Shown here piece by piece: positions 5,469 to 7,337 of a stretch of 7,337 nt of DNA. Origin of the DNA: Prevotella sp. CAG:617 (GTDB lineage: Bacteria > Bacteroidota > Bacteroidia > Bacteroidales > Bacteroidaceae); contig FR903579.1 of assembly GCA_000438115.1 (NCBI GenBank), positions 1-7,337 of the forward strand. Reading direction: 5' to 3'. Position 1 is the first letter of the stretch, and each line of letters opens with the position of its first letter. Both the position numbers and the translations under genes were made by a program. The notes beneath the pieces were generated by a model. It had not been told where the DNA came from and ran no database searches. It saw only the letters and a program-made list of their open reading frames with translations.

Positions 5469-6902
5469 ATGGTGGAGTTATCGCGCAGTCAAATTATAGA
5501 TAGAATAAATCATCCAATTTTTGAAATGCTTTCTCAGACAGCAGATGAATTGAATTATGAATGCTATCTAGTTGGCGGGTATGTTCGTGATTTGTTTTTG
5601 GAACGTCGGACAAATGACATAGATGTTGTTGTTGTTGGTAGTGGAGTTGAATTTGCAGAAGCTTTTTCGAAAAAATGCGGAAAAGGAGCTCGATTATCAG
5701 TATTCCGTAATTTTGGTACAGCTCAGGTAAAATGGAATGGTCAGGAGATTGAGTTTGTCGGAGCTCGTAAGGAAAGTTATTCGCATGATTCGCGGAAACC
5801 GATTGTTGAAGATGGTACTTTAGAGGATGACCAAAATCGTCGTGATTTTACTATTAACGCAATGGCAATCTGTTTGAATAAATCCCGTTTCGGTGAATTA
5901 ATAGATCCTTTTGGCGGGAAACAAGATTTGGCAGATGGCATTTTAAGAACACCATTAGATCCGGACATTACTTTTAGCGACGATCCGTTACGTATGATGC
6001 GATGTGTGCGGTTTGCAACGCAGTTGCGCTTTAATATAGAAGAGGCTACATTTGAGGCTTTAAAGCGTAACGCCTCAAGAATGAATATCGTTAGTAAAGA
6101 GCGTATAATAGATGAGTTGAATAAGATAATGATGACTCCAACGCCTTCAAGAGGTTTCGTAGATTTACAGATGAGCAATTTGTTGCCGATTATTCTTCCT
6201 GAATTATCGGAATTAGATTGCGTCGAGACGAAGAACGGGCGTTCTCATAAAAATAATTTTTATCATACTCTTGAGGTCCTTGACAATGTATGTAAAGTCT
6301 CAAATAATCTTTGGTTACGTTGGGCCGCATTACTACATGATATTGGAAAAACGCGTAGCAAACGATGGGATCCACAATTAGGATGGACTTTTCATAATCA
6401 TAATTATATTGGAGAGAAAATGATTCAGCCATTGTTCCGTCGCTTGAAATTACCATTGAATGAGCATATGAAATATGTGCGAAAATTGGTAAGTTTACAT
6501 ATGCGACCAATCGTCATTGCTGATGATGTTGTTACAGATAGTGCGGTAAGGCGATTGCTGTTCGAAGCGGGTGACGATATTGATGATTTAATGACACTAT
6601 GTGAGGCTGATATTACAAGTAAGAATGAAATACGCAAACAAAATTTTTTGAACAATTTCAAACTGGTAAGAAAGAAACTTGTCGAGATAGAATTAAAGGA
6701 TCATATTCGTAATTTCCAACCACCGGTGGATGGAGTAGAAATTATGAAGATTTTTGGTTTACCGCCTTGTAAGGAAATTGGTAGTTTAAAAAGTTCCTTA
6801 AAAGATGCGGTGTTGTCTGGAAATGTTCCGAATGAGCATGATGCTGCATTAGCTTACATTATGAAAAAAGCAGCAGAAATGGGGCTGTTTCCTATATCAT
6901 AA
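5469..6902 (+). CDS. CCA tRNA nucleotidyltransferase / poly(A) polymerase family protein with HD domain
   Basis: This 477-residue class II nucleotidyltransferase most likely adds or repairs the 3' CCA end of tRNAs from CTP and ATP in the cytoplasm. The head domain shows GGYVRD (36-41), the metal-binding pair Asp50 and Asp52 in NDIDVV, RRDFTINAMA (124-133), and DDPLRMMRCVRFA (171-183). Within the last, Asp172 and Arg175 fit the EDxxR nucleotide-selecting motif. ERIIDELNK (211-219) follows. From about 260 to 400 there is an HD phosphohydrolase-type domain with His265, HDIG (290-293) and FHNHNYIG (308-315). HD-containing members have metal-dependent phosphatase or phosphodiesterase activity in E. 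coli CCA enzyme. The start at 5469 fits a -7 box 18 bases upstream. A poly(A) polymerase or an enzyme adding only part of CCA cannot be excluded from motifs alone. The glycosyltransferase follows after 39 bases on the same strand. Confidence 0.92.
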   Translation: MVELSRSQIIDRINHPIFEMLSQTADELNYECYLVGGYVRDLFLERRTNDIDVVVVGSGVEFAEAFSKKCGKGARLSVFRNFGTAQVKWNGQEIEFVGARKESYSHDSRKPIVEDGTLEDDQNRRDFTINAMAICLNKSRFGELIDPFGGKQDLADGILRTPLDPDITFSDDPLRMMRCVRFATQLRFNIEEATFEALKRNASRMNIVSKERIIDELNKIMMTPTPSRGFVDLQMSNLLPIILPELSELDCVETKNGRSHKNNFYHTLEVLDNVCKVSNNLWLRWAALLHDIGKTRSKRWDPQLGWTFHNHNYIGEKMIQPLFRRLKLPLNEHMKYVRKLVSLHMRPIVIADDVVTDSAVRRLLFEAGDDIDDLMTLCEADITSKNEIRKQNFLNNFKLVRKKLVEIELKDHIRNFQPPVDGVEIMKIFGLPPCKEIGSLKSSLKDAVLSGNVPNEHDAALAYIMKKAAEMGLFPIS

Positions 6903-6929
6903 ATAACAAATAATTGTCAGATAAACGTA

Positions 6930-6937
6930 TAATTTTG
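6930..6937 (+). promoter_or_regulatory. Possible -7 element directly before the glycosyltransferase
   Basis: TAATTTTG fits TAnnTTTG exactly but ends only four bases before the ATG at 6942. A transcript begun here would have almost no leader. A TTG at 6914-6916 lies 13 bases upstream, too near for the usual 19-base spacing. The gene may simply be cotranscribed with the nucleotidyltransferase, since no terminator hairpin is seen in the 39-base gap. In such AT-rich sequence the match may be chance. Confidence 0.25.
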
Positions 6938-6941
6938 CCAT

Positions 6942-7337
6942 ATGAATTTAGCGATTGTCGTTCCCTGCTATAATGAAGAAGCGGTGCTTCCTAATACAAT
7001 TAAGAGCTTGGTTCTTGTTCTACAAAAGTTACAATGTGCACAGAAAATTGATGAAGGGCTTCTTTTATTGGTCGACGATGGTTGTAATGATGATACATGG
7101 GATATTATAGAGAATGCAACTAAACAAAATGAAAATATTTGGGGGCTTAAATTAGCGCATAATGTGGGACATCAGAATGCGTTATGGGCAGGAATGGAAT
7201 ATGCTGTTGAAAAGTTAAAAACCGATGCAGTAATTACAATTGATGCGGATTTACAGGATGATGTTAATACCATGGAATCTATGATTGACAATTATCGTGT
7301 GGGAAAAGACATTGTATATGGAGTTCGCAATAACCGC
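6942..7337 (+). CDS. Family 2 glycosyltransferase, partial (N-terminal 132 residues)
   Basis: The reading frame is open from the ATG at 6942 to the window edge, so only the N-terminal 132 residues are seen. They show a GT-A fold of the GT2 family: VVPCYNEE (6-13), VDDGCNDDT (44-52), NVGHQNALWAGM (74-85), the DxD-containing block TIDADLQDD (99-107), and VYGVRNNR (125-132). This combination is typical of the dolichol/undecaprenyl-phosphate sugar transferase branch (DPM1, GtrB, ArnC-like). That branch moves a sugar from a nucleotide donor to a polyprenyl phosphate at the inner face of the cytoplasmic membrane. The donor sugar cannot be told. Such proteins often carry two C-terminal membrane helices, which would lie beyond the window. 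The second motif has Cys48 where Ser is usual (VDDGS). It follows the CCA-type gene by 39 bases, and its function appears unrelated. Confidence 0.88.
   Translation, partial: MNLAIVVPCYNEEAVLPNTIKSLVLVLQKLQCAQKIDEGLLLLVDDGCNDDTWDIIENATKQNENIWGLKLAHNVGHQNALWAGMEYAVEKLKTDAVITIDADLQDDVNTMESMIDNYRVGKDIVYGVRNNR

Noticed and set aside
5777..6178. Minus-strand open frame of 133 codons inside the nucleotidyltransferase gene
   Set aside because: It is fully antisense to conserved head-domain motifs, and the translation shows no recognisable domain or start context.
6190..6661. Two overlapping minus-strand frames (106 and 78 codons) antisense to the HD domain
   Set aside because: The opposite strand encodes conserved HD motifs, and the antisense products look like shadow translations.
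1..7337. Search for CRISPR arrays, transposases, toxin-antitoxin pairs, phage genes or defence genes
   Set aside because: No spaced direct repeats, no such protein motifs and no compositional break were seen. All major frames are accounted for by housekeeping-type genes.

Overview
The window reads as chromosomal DNA of a low-GC member of the Bacteroidales (Bacteroidetes). The evidence is the set of sigma-ABfr-type promoters with a TAnnTTTG -7 element, the short SerA ending in the TPKKMGAQ block usual for this order, the serC-serA-DUF1015 gene order, and the lack of purine-rich ribosome binding sites. I could not assign a genus. No mobile element, CRISPR array, phage gene or obvious foreign island is visible. 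No stretch longer than about 125 bases lacks a gene, apart from the 135-base gap at the left that holds a promoter and a terminator.

Layout, left to right. Bases 1-43 hold the 5' part of a minus-strand tRNA-Val(UAC), cut by the window edge, with a textbook promoter at 64-95. A strong intrinsic terminator (127-162) closes a minus-strand serine operon. In transcription order that operon is serC (3546-2485), serA (2361-1453) and a DUF1015 gene (1435-179). The 123-base serC-serA spacer carries a 14-bp inverted repeat. Upstream of serC on the same strand are a DbpA-like DEAD-box RNA helicase (4960-3638) and a small lipoprotein gene (5384-4983). An 84-base divergent promoter region separates these from a plus-strand CCA-adding-enzyme-like nucleotidyltransferase with an HD domain (5469-6902). 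A family 2 glycosyltransferase follows 39 bases later and runs off the right edge.

How the genes fit together. SerA oxidises 3-phosphoglycerate to 3-phosphohydroxypyruvate, and SerC transaminates that to O-phosphoserine. No phosphoserine phosphatase (serB) is in the window; the third operon gene is DUF1015, which has a conserved DGHHR box and no firmly established role. The helicase (ribosome assembly) and the CCA enzyme (tRNA maturation) are RNA-metabolism genes on opposite strands. The lipoprotein and the glycosyltransferase are envelope-related and have no visible link to the rest.

I see no clear evidence of a wholly new system. The best leads are the DUF1015 protein as a serine or phosphoserine enzyme and the inverted repeat between serC and serA.
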